From: Citrus sinensis
Lineage: Eukaryota; Streptophyta; Magnoliopsida; Sapindales; Rutaceae
Assembly: GCF_022201045.2 (NCBI RefSeq)
Contig: NC_068558.1
Location: 3,556,001 to 3,620,000, forward strand
Direction of reading: 5' to 3'
Length of the DNA stretch: 64,000 nt
The position numbers and the translations under genes were made by a program. This document shows positions 1 to 16,803 of this stretch, one piece after another. The notes under the pieces were generated by a model. The model saw nothing but the letters and a program-made list of their open reading frames with translations, searched no databases and had not been told where the DNA came from. The first letter of the stretch is position 1, and each line of letters begins with the position of its first letter.

Positions 1-5070
<5,070 letters not shown>

Positions 5071-6114
5071 CTTAACTTACAGTTGGCGGTTAACTTGAAA
5101 TATCGGCCTTTCTTTTTCAATACTTAACGTGAACCGGAGTTGAAAGAAAAGGAGCTTCAATTGTTTTGTGCGCGCCTGGGTTTGATTCTACGTTCTGCTT
5201 GGGAAAGAAATACCCGTTGATAGTACATATTGCTTTTTTTTGCACGCGGCAATCGCATTTACTTGAGATGGGCCGTGGGCTTGGTTGTGGAAAGCCCATG
5301 TTGACTTTGTGCGGAATGAATTTGCTGATGCGTGTTAGAAAAGTGAAAAAAAAAATAGCCTCCCGGTTTTTGGGCATGTCTAAGAGAGTGTGTTGCCATT
5401 AGTAAAGATGTTTTTAGCGGAAATTTTTTTAGTTTCTGATCATGAGGTGAGGGGTCTTTGTTATTTGTCTTCACTTCGGGGAGATCTTTGCCTGGGGGAT
5501 GCTGTCTGAATTTATAAAACATTTTGGAAAATTTTAATGAGATTGTCAGGATTGAAGACTTCAGAAATGAACAAATATAACCAATTGAGATCAGTTTGAG
5601 GCCAAAGTGATATAGTAGAAATGAATGGAAGATCAAACTGATCTCAATTGGCACAAATGTTTAGGTACAAATGGCACTTTATAAGAAATTAAAATGAATG
5701 GAAGATCAAATGCAACAGTTTGTTGTGAGTCTTGTGGTGCGATGTCAGCCAGCCATGGTTACTTTCAGAAGCCATAATGAATTCAGGCACAAAAACAGCA
5801 CACATTCTGAATGTGTGAATCCAAATAATATCATCTCCCATAGTTTATAACTCTGGCTGTTTAATTTCTGAAGTCTTATTCAGTTTGTGCAGTACAAAGG
5901 CATGGTTATTAGTAGCACGAATTGCATCTACCCTTGGCAAACTTTAGGATTGTGCCTTTCTTTCATCAATGATCTGATTTATTTAATTAGATAAAAAATT
6001 TAAAATTCAACGCTTTGTGCCCGGAGATGGAAGAGAGTTAGTTCTGAAAAAAGATTGTTCTTGATTGGAAAGAATGAACAACATGCACAGTGCACAGGAG
6101 CATTAATTTCAGTT
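5071..6114. other. Intergenic: RH30 promoter side and USP 3' side
   Basis: No gene is seen. The notable content is a perfect 19-bp inverted repeat at 5581-5651, listed separately. Short open frames here have no recognisable product. Confidence 0.5.
5581..5651. repeat. Perfect 19-bp inverted repeat with 33-nt spacer
   Basis: CCAATTGAGATCAGTTTGA at 5581-5599 is exactly complementary to 5633-5651. A transcript of either strand would form a 19-bp perfect stem with a 33-nt loop. The spacer word AATGAATGGAAGATCAAA is repeated directly about 70 bp downstream (near 5693). The stem does not extend past the 19 bp. Confidence 0.9.
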
Positions 6115-7488
6115 TCAATTTTGAAACTTGCCCGATAAGCATACACATTCAAATAAGTTCCTTCGAGACTTGCCTTTCACTTGTGGTCTTCCAGTCCCAG
6201 GGCTTGAGGGTGAAGGTGAAGATGAACGGGAAAGCTCTGCTTCTGCTACCTTTTGACCGTCCACAACCTTCTTGCCATCATGAACAATGGTAACTTCACA
6301 ATAATCTGGCGCATTCTTTTTCACAAACTCTCCTTTCGACAACTTCTTCGTGAATAGCCTGAGAAAGAAGTGGGCATCTCATATAGACAATTCCCTTTTT
6401 CCTTTCATTTTCAGAGTTACCTTGGGAAACAAACGAACAAGAATTGACAAATATTTATACCTGGAGCGAGGAGACAGTTTGGTTCCCATGACAAGACTGG
6501 TAACGTTGGCGACAGAAATGAGATCAAGAATTGCTTTAGCTGTCGCTTTGCTCTCAACCAGCATCGTCTCCACTGTTACCTGCTGCATGGAAGCGAAAAT
6601 GAGTACCCAACTGTCAAATATTTTTCTGTGCTTCATGCGTGGTTAATTGTCAACATAGAGTACATAACCCGAGCACCTTGGCATCATTACAGAGGCGAAT
6701 GTATTTCTGCAAGAGATTTCTTCTCCTGTTATTCTCTTCATTTACATAAACCCTCACCTGCTCTTGGTTCAATTGGCTCCTTGCCAATCTTCCAACTATC
6801 ATTTCAATAGAAACAATATAATTAAATTTGATGAATGCACTTAACATCATATTACGCATAACGAAAACCGACACCAGTAGCTTTGTGCTGTTTCACACCA
6901 ACACATGCAGTATCAATATCACTGGCTTGATAGGATTGCCATTCTATTGTATAACCTGATACCACCAACAACATGACATGGCACTTACTTTTTCATTTTC
7001 TTATTATGCAAGTTTTTCGTTATCAGGAATTTATTTATAGTAGCATATTTGGAAAGCTGTTGATGTTAATTTCAAGGGGGTGGTTGGGAAAAGCAAGTAC
7101 GATGATCAGCAAAAATTGCAACTCCTTAAACAGAAACTAAATGTCCATCTAATCAGAGAGTACTAGTTAATGACAGTATAAATTAAAATTTAGTATCACC
7201 TGGTGTGTTGATGTATGTTACGGGAGAAAAAACATGGACAAGATAAATCCGGGCACCGGGAGAAACAGCGTGATCAAGAGCCCATTTAAGCACATGTAAA
7301 TCATCTTTGCCTACAGCCACATAAACATCACTAGCAGCTGCATCTCTGCTGGCAGCGCCAATGCTCCTGCTATGATCCTCTCCAATCTCGACAATCTCCG
7401 GTGACATAATTCTTGCACTACAATATTGCACGGAGTGATGGTGATGATGATGAAGATGATCAGCCGGCGGATGCTTCTCTTCTTCCAT
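6115..7488 (-). CDS. Universal stress protein (USP/UspA) family protein
   Basis: Small cytoplasmic protein with the USP alpha/beta fold, a family linked in plants to stress responses. Four exons join in frame: 7488-7200, 6795-6677, 6579-6461 and 6358-6115, giving 256 residues. The ATG at 7488 (MEEEKHPP) was chosen because the frame upstream has only a TTG. A run of six His lies at about 13-18. The USP domain begins near YVAVGKDDLHVLKWALDH (about residue 56) and continues through LLQKYIRLCNDAKV and ILDLISVANVTSLVMGTK. The ATP-binding signature G-2x-G-9x-G(S/T) of MJ0577-type members is not seen after VMG, so nucleotide binding is doubtful. The last about 45 residues are a Ser/Pro-rich tail that may vary by splicing. 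The exact subfamily is not recognised. Confidence 0.85.
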
Positions 7489-8799
7489 GTTCTTCGCGTT
7501 GCTAAGAACGAAGACTAACAAGGGCTAAGGAGCGAAGATAACAAGATTTTGGTGCTAGTGGGTCGGCAGTTTATGAGGAAGGAGTCGTTGCTCTCAATGC
7601 CACAAAAGAGAAAAAGGGAGGAGATTCTTTTTTGTCAAGTTTAGCAGGCTATTGGATATGTCACAATTGCACACCCTTTTTGTAAAATGTTATGTCACAT
7701 AACCTATGTATACCCTTTTGCTTTCTCTTAGCATCTGCTTTTTTTTTTCCATCGTCGACTCAAATTTGATTTCTCTGCAGATGAGAGTCGTTGGTGCCCC
7801 TATACATAGGCCCAAGAAGGTAAATATGCATGCTTCACATTTCAATCACAAAGAATATGATGATGATGATCAATGATTAAAGAAGTCATTGTGACTGCTA
7901 CTGTCTCAATTGTGGTGCTGTCCCCATCTAAAATGTTTACCATCCAAGTGGTGCATGCGAAATCGAGATGCGTCTCTATTATTTAATTGTTTTGTCCATC
8001 TCTTTGATTGTATTGAATAGACGTGGATCAAACCTTTTTATTTCTCTTTGTAGATTTTAAGCAACATGTGCTTCGATGAAAAATGCTGACCAGACAGACA
8101 AATATATGAGAAGAGAAGACATTATAGACCACTTAATACATGCCTTAAACGCGGCACATTTGAGTGGCTATAGAATACGTGCACCCTTATGACATAGGGT
8201 TGGATCAAAAGCAAATGATAATTAATGGAAGATGAGGGCTTCATTGGTACACTTTCTTCAAGGAGCTGATTTCAGGTCAAGTGGGTAAACTACTTAACTT
8301 CACCACCACCGTTTACTAAATTAGAAAAAGGCACCAGTGACTTGAACGTTTCCGATACATTTAGGTGAACATCTCGTTTGTTTGTTTAGTGTCTATCCCT
8401 CCCTCGTTAAGCGAACAACTAATTCTTTAGGTTACGTTAAGTAGCTTATCGTGTCTTTCTGTTTGAGGCTTTCAGCTAGAATTTTACGGATGAAAGAGAT
8501 GATGAGTAATCCTAATGCTTATAGTTCCGTTTTATATAAAAGTTTTTTAATGTATACAATTATAGTCTAATAATTTAAATTGATTTCCATTTATGTGAAC
8601 CTAGTTTGAACCTTATACTTCTTATACCCCTTCAACAGGTTTTATCAATTAAGTTAACTAGAACCCGCACAAGATAATCCCTTCAATACTTTCAAAATCT
8701 CTAAAATTTATTAACTGTACAGATATTTTCTTGGTCGTTAACGGTGCTTGTTCTTGTTTTTTTTTTTAGCTTCTCCTATTGCTGTATTATTGTATGTAC
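7489..8799. other. Intergenic: USP promoter side
   Basis: No gene or RNA is recognised. The stretch next to 7489 should hold the USP promoter and 5' UTR. The right edge (8792-8799) is the target duplication of the adjacent transposon. Confidence 0.5.
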
Positions 8800-9649
8800 T
8801 AGAGATGGTCAATGGACTATGCCGGCACCAAAGCATGGCCCATGCGTGCTCGTACCCGTGTTGTATAGTGCCTATTATGTGTTTCGTGCTGTGCTTAAAT
8901 TTTTTTACTTAGGCTCAGCTTGGCACACGTGCCATGCCTAAGAAAAAATCTCACTAAGCTTTTTTTTTTTAATTTTTTAAAAGCTCATACTAAGTTGTTG
9001 TCATATTTTTTAGGTCTATGCATTTATTCAAATTTAATAAAATTCAAAATTCAAAATGCAAGTCCATATTCAATAATAATAAACTAATAATAGTAACAAA
9101 ATGTAATATTAATTACTAAATTTGACCTTATAGTATTAGAATTTTTTAATACTTAATAATAATAATAATAAATTTCTTAAGGGTTAACTTAATTGTTAAT
9201 TTGGACTTATATAATGTCATAAATCATAGTTCACAATAATATTAATGCATATTTATAAATAATATTTATAATTTTATTAATTAAAATCAGGATATCAATT
9301 ATTTATTTAATAAATTATAAATATAAATCAATCATAGTATTTTTTAAACTAAGAATTAAATGAGCTTAAAAAATTCAACTTCAAGTTATTTGTAAAATCA
9401 TAAAATTTTAAGTTTACTTTCATTAAAAAATAAACACATGCTTATTGCGAGCTTTTTCATTGCGTCGTGCTTAGTTTATCTCTAATTATACCGTGCTTTT
9501 AAGGCCAACATACCTAAACTTTTAAGTCCGGCCCGGCCCACGTACATGTCATGCCATACCACGTGCCCCACCAAAATGTACTCGTGTCGTGCCGTGCTGT
9601 ACGAACATGGGTTGTGCCACGTGCGCGTCCGGCTCATTGGCCATCCCTA
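8800..9649. mobile_element. Non-autonomous hAT-like element, 850 bp
   Basis: The 8-bp direct repeat GTATGTAC at 8792-8799 and 9650-9657 is perfect. The left end reads TAGAGATGGTCAATGG and the right end, reversed, TAGGGATGGCCAATGAG. Subterminal zones are GC-rich, with repeated GTGC/CCGTGC-type words, while the core is AT-rich. An 8-bp duplication fits hAT transposition. No transposase frame is present. Confidence 0.88.
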
Positions 9650-10729
9650 GTATGTACTAATGAAACGCCCTATAATAATTGCTCGAAGCCCTTCTCCTTG
9701 AGATGGTAAATGTCATCAATTTCTTCCAAGTTCCTGTATTTTTCTCTTTTTAAAAGTTCATAGTTCAGGGCGGTTTAAGCTGAGATAAAAATGATGTCAG
9801 CACAATGTGAGATAATGACATTTGCAGTATTCATGTAAGCATGTATGTAATGTATGTTCGGGAAGAGGTTAGTGGTATTCAACCTTTTTTTTTTTTTTGA
9901 ATTTGAGATAAAACTACACTTTGGTGCTCGGAAAAAGTAGATTGGTGGAATCCAATTGATATCAGCTCTTGTGCACCTTTCCGAAGTAATGGAAAATGGC
10001 TCCTTAAACTGATTTAAATTAGGGGATGATTTCTAGCAACAAAATTTTGCTGCATGATATTGTTTTTTGTTTTCTGGCACAGCAACTAATTGGTTCTGCT
10101 AACATTTAGTTTAAACTAATCTTCTAGTGCACAAGCATGAGAATATTTGCAATATGTATTAGATTGCAGTATCGGCAATAATGCAATTTCATATTCTTTA
10201 GAAAGAGTTAGAAAAAGAAAGTGCGGAGTGGACCACAAATCCACTATTACGCAGTATCTGTGATCATTTGTTAGAGCGAAGCGATAATCATGGGAGAGAG
10301 CTAAAGCTGCCCATCAACAACAGAAAATGACACACACTACGCTATAATCTTCAAATGAATGACATCTTAGGTGAGTAATCTGTGCGATATAATACCAACG
10401 TTTGTCATATTTCACTAGTAATAATGTCCAGAATGTTCAAGTGATAATTGCATAAGGAAAATCATCTAAATGATGGAAATCTTGAATATGGCCACGATGA
10501 AGAGGCCATTTAGATATTGCTTTGGAGGGGATTTTCCGGCCTTCATTCCCTAACTATAAGGCAGTGGCCACTGGGTATGCAGGTGATGGTCACTCTTGAA
10601 AGGTGGTGGGGCTAATAAGTACCATCGTTTTATCTCCTTGTGATTCCAAATTCTCTTATATGGAGGTACCCTTTTTCTTATTAATTGAAACCAAGGGCCA
10701 TCATCTAGCAACAAATTTAGAGAACTGTC
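9650..10729. other. Intergenic: FRO8 promoter side
   Basis: No gene is seen. The open frame at 10603-10842 is out of phase with the ferric reductase exon that begins at 10730 and is not considered coding. Confidence 0.5.
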
Positions 10730-13622
10730 ATGGAAAATACCGCTCTTGTTATTCTCAAAATGTTGATGATTTTGATATGCGCTGCATGGATAGCTCTCTG
10801 GATTCTAAAGCCAACAAATCTGTGGACAAAAATATGGCATGAAGCCGAAGATAGAGCTAGGCCTACTCTGTTTGGCTACTATGGTACATACTTGAGCTGA
10901 ATAAGTTTTATTTGCTGCCGCAAAGCTCCTTTTTCATAAACACCATTAGTAAATCTCTTCCCATTATTAGACAGTTACATCTGGTTATCTACCGCTAATG
11001 GAGTTTAAGCAGTTGACTATAATGTTGATTCATGCCTGACAAGATTTGATATACAAAATCATGAAAGCAAAAATCTTATAAAGAAAATTTTGCAGGCCTT
11101 AACTTTGCTGTGAGTACATTTCCAGTGATTGCTTTGGCTATCATAGGATTCGTTTACTTGCATTTGCTTCCTAGGAAGCCAAGAATCAGGTAATATAGCT
11201 TTGCAAATAACTGATTACTGCTTTATCCCGAAAATCAGTTGACAGATTATTCTTTTTTATCTTGAATGATAGACAAGCGAGGAGTTCAGCCACTGCTCTC
11301 TCCAATCCACTTGTTGTGAACTCTATTGTGGGTATTTTATCCAGCTTTGAGATTCTGTTGGTCTTCCTCTTTGTCATATTTCTTGTGTGGACTTATTATG
11401 CCCGCATCTCAAACGATTTCAAGAAGTTGATGCCAGTCAAATCCCTGAAATTAGATACGTGAGTTATTTGAGACTGTATAAACAGGTGATGAGATAATGG
11501 AACGCAAGATTTGTCTTTACCATTATTGATGCTTCTGCTCTTTTGCAGATGGCAACTCAAGTACCTAAGAGTTGCAACCCGCTTCGGGTTACTAGCAGAG
11601 GCTTGCCTGGCTTTGCTGCTCCTGCCTATCTTAAGGGGACTGTCCCTATTTCGGTTACTCGGCATCCAGTTCGAAGCATCTGTGAGATACCATATCTGGC
11701 TCGGAACTGCAATGATATTTTTTGCCACAATTCACGGTGGAAGCACCTTGTTCGTCTGGGGCGTGAGCCACCATATTCAGGATGAGGTAACTTTCCAGTT
11801 CATGTCTTTGGCAGCAAAATTTGGGGTCCAAATCAACCTTTCAATTTGATTGAAAGAATTTTTATTTCTTTTCACCAACAGATGTGGAGATGGCAGAAAA
11901 CAGGGCGGATATACCTTGCTGGCGAAATTGCTCTTGTCACAGGGTTGGTGATGTGGATCACATCACTTCCCCAAATAAGAAGGAAAAAGTTTGAATTCTT
12001 CTACTACACACACCATCTGTACATAATCTTCCTAATTTTCTTCTTGTTTCATGCTGGTGATCGTCACTTCTATATGGTTTTTGGTGGGATATTTCTCTTT
12101 GGCCTTGACAAGCTTCTCCGATTTATACAATCAAGACCAGAAACTTGTATTCTTTCAGCACGAGTATTCCCCAGCAAAGCCATAGAACTTATCCTGCCCA
12201 AGCATGCAGGTAAAGCGTCTAGCCCTTGTAAAGTTAATTTTATGCGTAATATTTACATGACACCGCAATTCTTTGTCATACCAATTGCAGGCTTAAAGTT
12301 CACTCCTACTAGTGTAATATTTATGAAGATACCGAGTATTTCCAAATTTCAGTGGCATTCCTTCAGCATAACTTCCAGCTCTAGTGTCGATGATCAGACA
12401 ATGTCTCTTATAGTTAAATGTGACGGAGAGTGGACAAGTTCTCTCTACCAAATGATACATGCTGAACTAGATTCCGATGCTGATCAGATGAGGTGCATAC
12501 CTGTAGCAATTGAAGGTCCGTATGGACCCGCCACAATGGACTTCCTAAGGTGTGCTAATATCAAGACCTCAGAATACTTAAAACATTCATGTGAAATTCA
12601 ATATCACTAACCTTAATTTGAAGTCTTACGCAGATATGACAGTCTTCTTCTGGTTGCTGGTGGAATTGGGATAACGCCATTTCTGAGCATTTTGCAGGAA
12701 ATTGCTTCCGCACAGAGCAACCGTAAATATAGATTCCCCTCCAAGGTACAGCTTATATATGTTATAAAGTCATCCCAAGAGATATGTCTGTTAAACTCGA
12801 TCTCTCCTCTACTCTCGAATCAACAGTCCAAGAAATGGCATCTGACACTCAAAGTGTTTGTGACACAAGAAGAGCAGTCTAGTGTAACAGTAAGAGAAGT
12901 ACTGAATGATTTATCTTTTGTGCGAGCTGTTCGTTTTGGCACACAATCAAATTATGCGGTAAATGGACCAGAAAGTTTAATTTGGATGGCTGCACTGGTT
13001 GGAATCACCTCCATATTGTTTGTAATTTTTCTCGTTAGTCTCAACCATATCTTTGTTCCTGTCGAAAAGAAGCTTCCCTCAGAGAAATTAGCTGCTCCAT
13101 CCGAAAAGGTGGTCTCAAAAGAAAAGACTCCCTCTTGGGTTGCTGATCTTATTATATTATCTTCTTTCATAATAGCTATAACAGGCAGCACTTTGATGGC
13201 AATTCTTTTGAGATGGAGAAGGCTGAAGAAACAGACTCCACCCGTCTCCTTAAACCAAGGCAAAGCCGTGCAGGTATTGGGTCCAATTGAGGAGGAACAC
13301 GAAATAAATTTTGGAGGAAGGCCTAATTTTGAAGGTACTATTTTGTTCTGTTGTTTCATCACCTTACATCTTACAGAATTAGTACTGTCGTAGTAGTGTT
13401 CTACAAGAGGGTGTGTCCTAACGTATGGTAAATTAAACAGAAATATTCTCCGAACTAGAAAAAGAAACCGCTGGATCTGATATTGGAGTCTTGGTGTGTG
13501 GACCTGAGTCAATGAAAGAGTCGGTAGCAAAAACAAGCCAGCGGAAGTCGCAATGCTTCATGATGAACGCGAACAAGGACAAACCGTACTTCAATTTCCA
13601 CTCTCTCAACTTCACATTCTAA
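10730..13622 (+). CDS. FRO8: Ferric reduction oxidase, FRO8-like
   Basis: Membrane flavocytochrome that transfers electrons from NAD(P)H through FAD and heme to Fe(III). Eight exons join in frame: 10730-10883, 11096-11189, 11273-11458, 11549-11786, 11882-12209, 12291-12549, 12634-13334 and 13441-13622, giving 713 residues. An N-terminal hydrophobic segment (LMILICAAWIALWIL) is followed by FGYYGLNFAV and YYARISNDFKKLMPVK. The heme-binding multi-span domain contains YHIWLG and HGGSTL. The FAD motif reads HSFS at 356-359, where the family usually has HPFS/T. The NAD(P)H-binding parts are EGPYGP (about 408-413), AGGIGITPF and VCGPES (about 672-677). The sequence matches Arabidopsis FRO8, described as mitochondrial, better than FRO2 or FRO6/7. 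The 81-bp intron 12210-12290 has no in-frame stop, so its retention would add 27 residues. Confidence 0.93.
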
Positions 13623-13773
13623 AGTTTAACCTCACCGTGACAAGTTGTTCTACTCCAACTTGATCGAAGTTGGCTTCTTGTAATTGAAACTATCCAAGTC
13701 GTCGGTAGCTAATCAAATTATGGCTTCTTGATCAAAAGTCAGAATTTAGAGGGCCTTCTGTAAAATAGTTTTA

Positions 13774-14596
13774 GGGTCTATTTGGGTTAGCTTTTGCTTT
13801 TGTTTTACCTAATAGTAAAAGATAAGTAAAATCTCTAGTTTATTTTTACTATTTGGATGCCTATAGTAAAAAAAGAATTAATGAGAAACTCTTTTTGAAA
13901 TATTTGGATGACCATCTAAAAAAGAAATTTTTAATCATTATAAAGCCATTAATATCCTTTTTGAATCTAACAAATAAAAATTCATGTGAAATGAACAAAA
14001 ACTTTATTTTTCGTTCCAAGTCAACTTTATAATTTTACTTCAAAAAATAATTAAATAAAATATAATCGAATGGACAAAGAATCAAAGTATGAGATTTTTG
14101 TATAATTCTGTATAATCAAAGCATGAGATTTTCATATAATTCTATATAATCAAAACATGAGATTATATACACACACACATTTTAAAATTAAAAATAAGAT
14201 GTAAATCAAAGTATGAGATTACAAAAAAAATTCTTGAAAGAAGATTGGTGCGGTGATTGTGCTCCTTCTATTTTTTTTTTTTTTTTTTGTTGAACAACAA
14301 AGAGGCAAAATAAGAAAAATACGTAAAAAAAATAGGGTTTAAAGGTTTGGATATGGATGTAATATTTTTTTGTTCCTTTGTTAATTTAAGGTTAGTTTAG
14401 GAATTTTAAAAATTATAATAAATGATAAAATAATTTCTCAAAAGGTCTTTTGAAAAAGCTAAAAATCCTATTTTTTTCCAAAAAATCTTTTGGATTAAAA
14501 AAAAAGACTTTTGATTTGACATCCAAACAGCTCAAAAGATTTTTTTAATTTTAAAAACTAAAAAAGAGTTTAATTAAGCTAACCCAAACAACCACC
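13774..14596. mobile_element. MITE-like element with Tourist-style ends
   Basis: The left end GGGTCTATTTGGGTTAGCTT and the right end, reversed, GGTGGTTGTTTGGGTTAGCTT are near-identical inverted repeats bounding about 820 bp of AT-rich DNA. The flanking triplets are TTA on the left and TAA on the right, close to the TWA target of PIF/Harbinger elements but not identical. No coding frame is present. It lies about 150 bp beyond the FRO8 stop codon, so it may overlap the 3' UTR. Confidence 0.6.
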
Positions 14597-14832
14597 TAAA
14601 CCGATATATTGTGTAGGAATTGGACAAAGGGAACATTAGTGTCAACTTTATATCTTATGACAGGATATCTGCGCAATATTGGATTTCATATCATCGTATG
14701 GACCTATCGTGAACCTCAACATTCAGAGAGGGTCCAGCTATATTCATCGGACTATGCGGGGCAAGATGCAGCTTTCTCCACAATAAATCTTATCTCCAGA
14801 AAAAAATAAAAAATAAAAATAAAAGTCTTAGT

Positions 14833-16231
14833 TAGGGATGACAAAATCTGGGTTTGAGTTTAACCTTTTTGATTCTGGACCCGAACGACAATTTTGAATA
14901 CCGGACTGGGATATAAACTTGGATTTTTTAGTTGCGGGTCTGGTCTGGGTTAAGTCCAGAAAAATCTAGGTACCCGGATTCAGGGGTGGCTTTAAGTATA
15001 GGTAAACAAGGCGGTCGCCTACAACCCCATATTTTGTGAGGGCCTCATTTTTTTGGGTTTTTTTCTAACAATTCTCATTTTTTTTTAAATTACGTATTTT
15101 AGGAAATCAAAAAGCTTATGAACATCTCTCTAATTTTTTAATTATCCAACAGTTAAAATTTATTTTTGATAACATTAAGTTAAAGAGATGTAACTAATAA
15201 TATTATTTAATTATTAGTCTTTCCAAAAAAAAATTATTAGTCTTTTCAATTTCCTCAAAAAAATTAATTATTTAATGTTAGAATCTTTAACTTTTAGTAT
15301 TTCTTTTACTTTCTATTAAAAACTTTATAATCTCACAAATCAGTAAATCAAAAAATTTCTTCCTCTCTTCTCTACAAAGAAAATTATTATATTCATTGGC
15401 TCATTTTAAAAAAAAATCAGTTTATAGAAATACAAAGTCCATTTCTATTATCTGATCGTTAATTCATCATCTCAACTTTTATATTCTATCATTCTAAATA
15501 TCCTATTTGAAAATAATATTATTATTATTTATTTGTTTGTTTATTTTGTAATAATTTTAATGGAATAAAAAATATCTTCTTAACTTTTTTTAGGTTTTAT
15601 TTTTAAAATTCAAGAAATAAAAATCGAATAAATTTTGAGCCTTTTTTTTAAAATTTTTTTTTTAATATTGAAATTGCAAAACAAATAGAGGCCTCATAAA
15701 AAAATTTCGCCTAAGGTCTCAAACACTCTAAAGTCGGCCTTGCCCGGATTGTGGGTTTTCAACCCGGACATATGTATTGAAGGCCTAAAATTAAAAAAAA
15801 AAAAAAATCAAGCGTGCCATTTTTAGCTCTTTGGTAGTTGTAGAAACAAATAGAATAAAGTCATGGGATGTTGCGAAGACAGTGGAGGATGAGGAAGATA
15901 AGAAATTAAATAAACCAGAAAGAAAGCCATATGATTCCATGAACCCAAAGTTTAGTATAAATCTAATTTTAACACATAAGGAGGAAATTCAAACTTGCAG
16001 AGAAGTGCGGCCACGGTGGCGATATTGTGATGCTGATGATTGATGGATGATGATGAATCGAGGTGATGATGATTTTGAATTCATTTGCTGAATTTTGGGG
16101 AATGAACAAGAGTAAGAAAACGACGGCTGTGAAATAGAGGGAATGTAGGGTTTGTTTTGTTTCTCAACCCGAATTGGATAATCCGACTTTACCCAAGTCT
16201 TAACCCAGTCCGGATTATCTTGCCATCCCTA
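14833..16231. mobile_element. hAT-like element carrying a nested hAT-like element
   Basis: The left end is TAGGGATGACAAAATC and the right end, reversed, is TAGGGATGGCAAGATAATCC. Flanking octamers GTCTTAGT (14825-14832) and GTCTCAAT (16232-16239) agree at 6 of 8, so this is an old insertion. Subterminal zones repeat words around ACCCGGATT, CCGGA and TCCGG. The nested element at 14981-15742 accounts for 762 bp, leaving about 630 bp of original sequence. No transposase frame is seen. Confidence 0.75.
14981..15742. mobile_element. Nested hAT-like element, CAGGGGTGG type
   Basis: It is bounded by a perfect 8-bp target duplication CCCGGATT at 14973-14980 and 15743-15750. The left end is CAGGGGTGGCTTTAAGTA and the right end, reversed, CAAGGCCGACTTTAGAG. 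The left side includes GGCGGTCGCCTACAACC and the right side CGCCTAAGGTCTC, another inverted pair. The termini differ from the TAGGGATGGC group, so it belongs to a different hAT-like family. The core is AT-rich with no frame. Confidence 0.88.
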
Positions 16232-16803
16232 GTCTCAATCCCCACTATAATGGGCGTGGCTCCACCAGTGGAAAAGTCAGGTTCAACTGGCCACACCACA
16301 CATAGTTCATAGTTGGTTCCTTGTACTTCTATAATTTCTTGAAAACTCGTCAAGAAAAATCATTCAAATTAAGATATTTCACATGAAGATTGTTTTTGGC
16401 AAGCAAGAGTTTTCTCTCGACCTGACATTTCTTTGGTTTAGTATATTATATTTCATATGTCCCTTCCTTTAAGTGAGACTATATACAGCTCAATATACAA
16501 GCCTCCTCCCGTCGTCATGTGCAAGTGCACTTGCTTTCCCGCATAGACCTAATCATCATCTATCTCAAAGAATCTAACACAGGGGCGATGAAAATATATT
16601 TTTGTTCCACATGGGCTTCTTTCTCTATAGGTGCCAGGTGGCGCAATTAAACAATTCGATAAGGAAAAATAATAGTTCGTCACTAAAGCGTAGTCACCGT
16701 CACATCATCTGACCATTCACCCAAAAAAAAAAAATCTTATGACAAAAATTAAAAGTTGAAAAGAAAGGAAAAAGCAAAAGTATTCACACGCCGAAGCCGA
16801 CAG
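16232..16803. other. Intergenic: downstream of the receptor kinase
   Basis: No gene seen. The part next to 16803 should contain the 3' UTR of the minus-strand receptor kinase. Confidence 0.5.

Noticed and set aside
7489-7521. N-terminal extension of the universal stress protein
   Set aside because: The extended frame begins with TTG; the first true ATG at 7488 gives a normal start.
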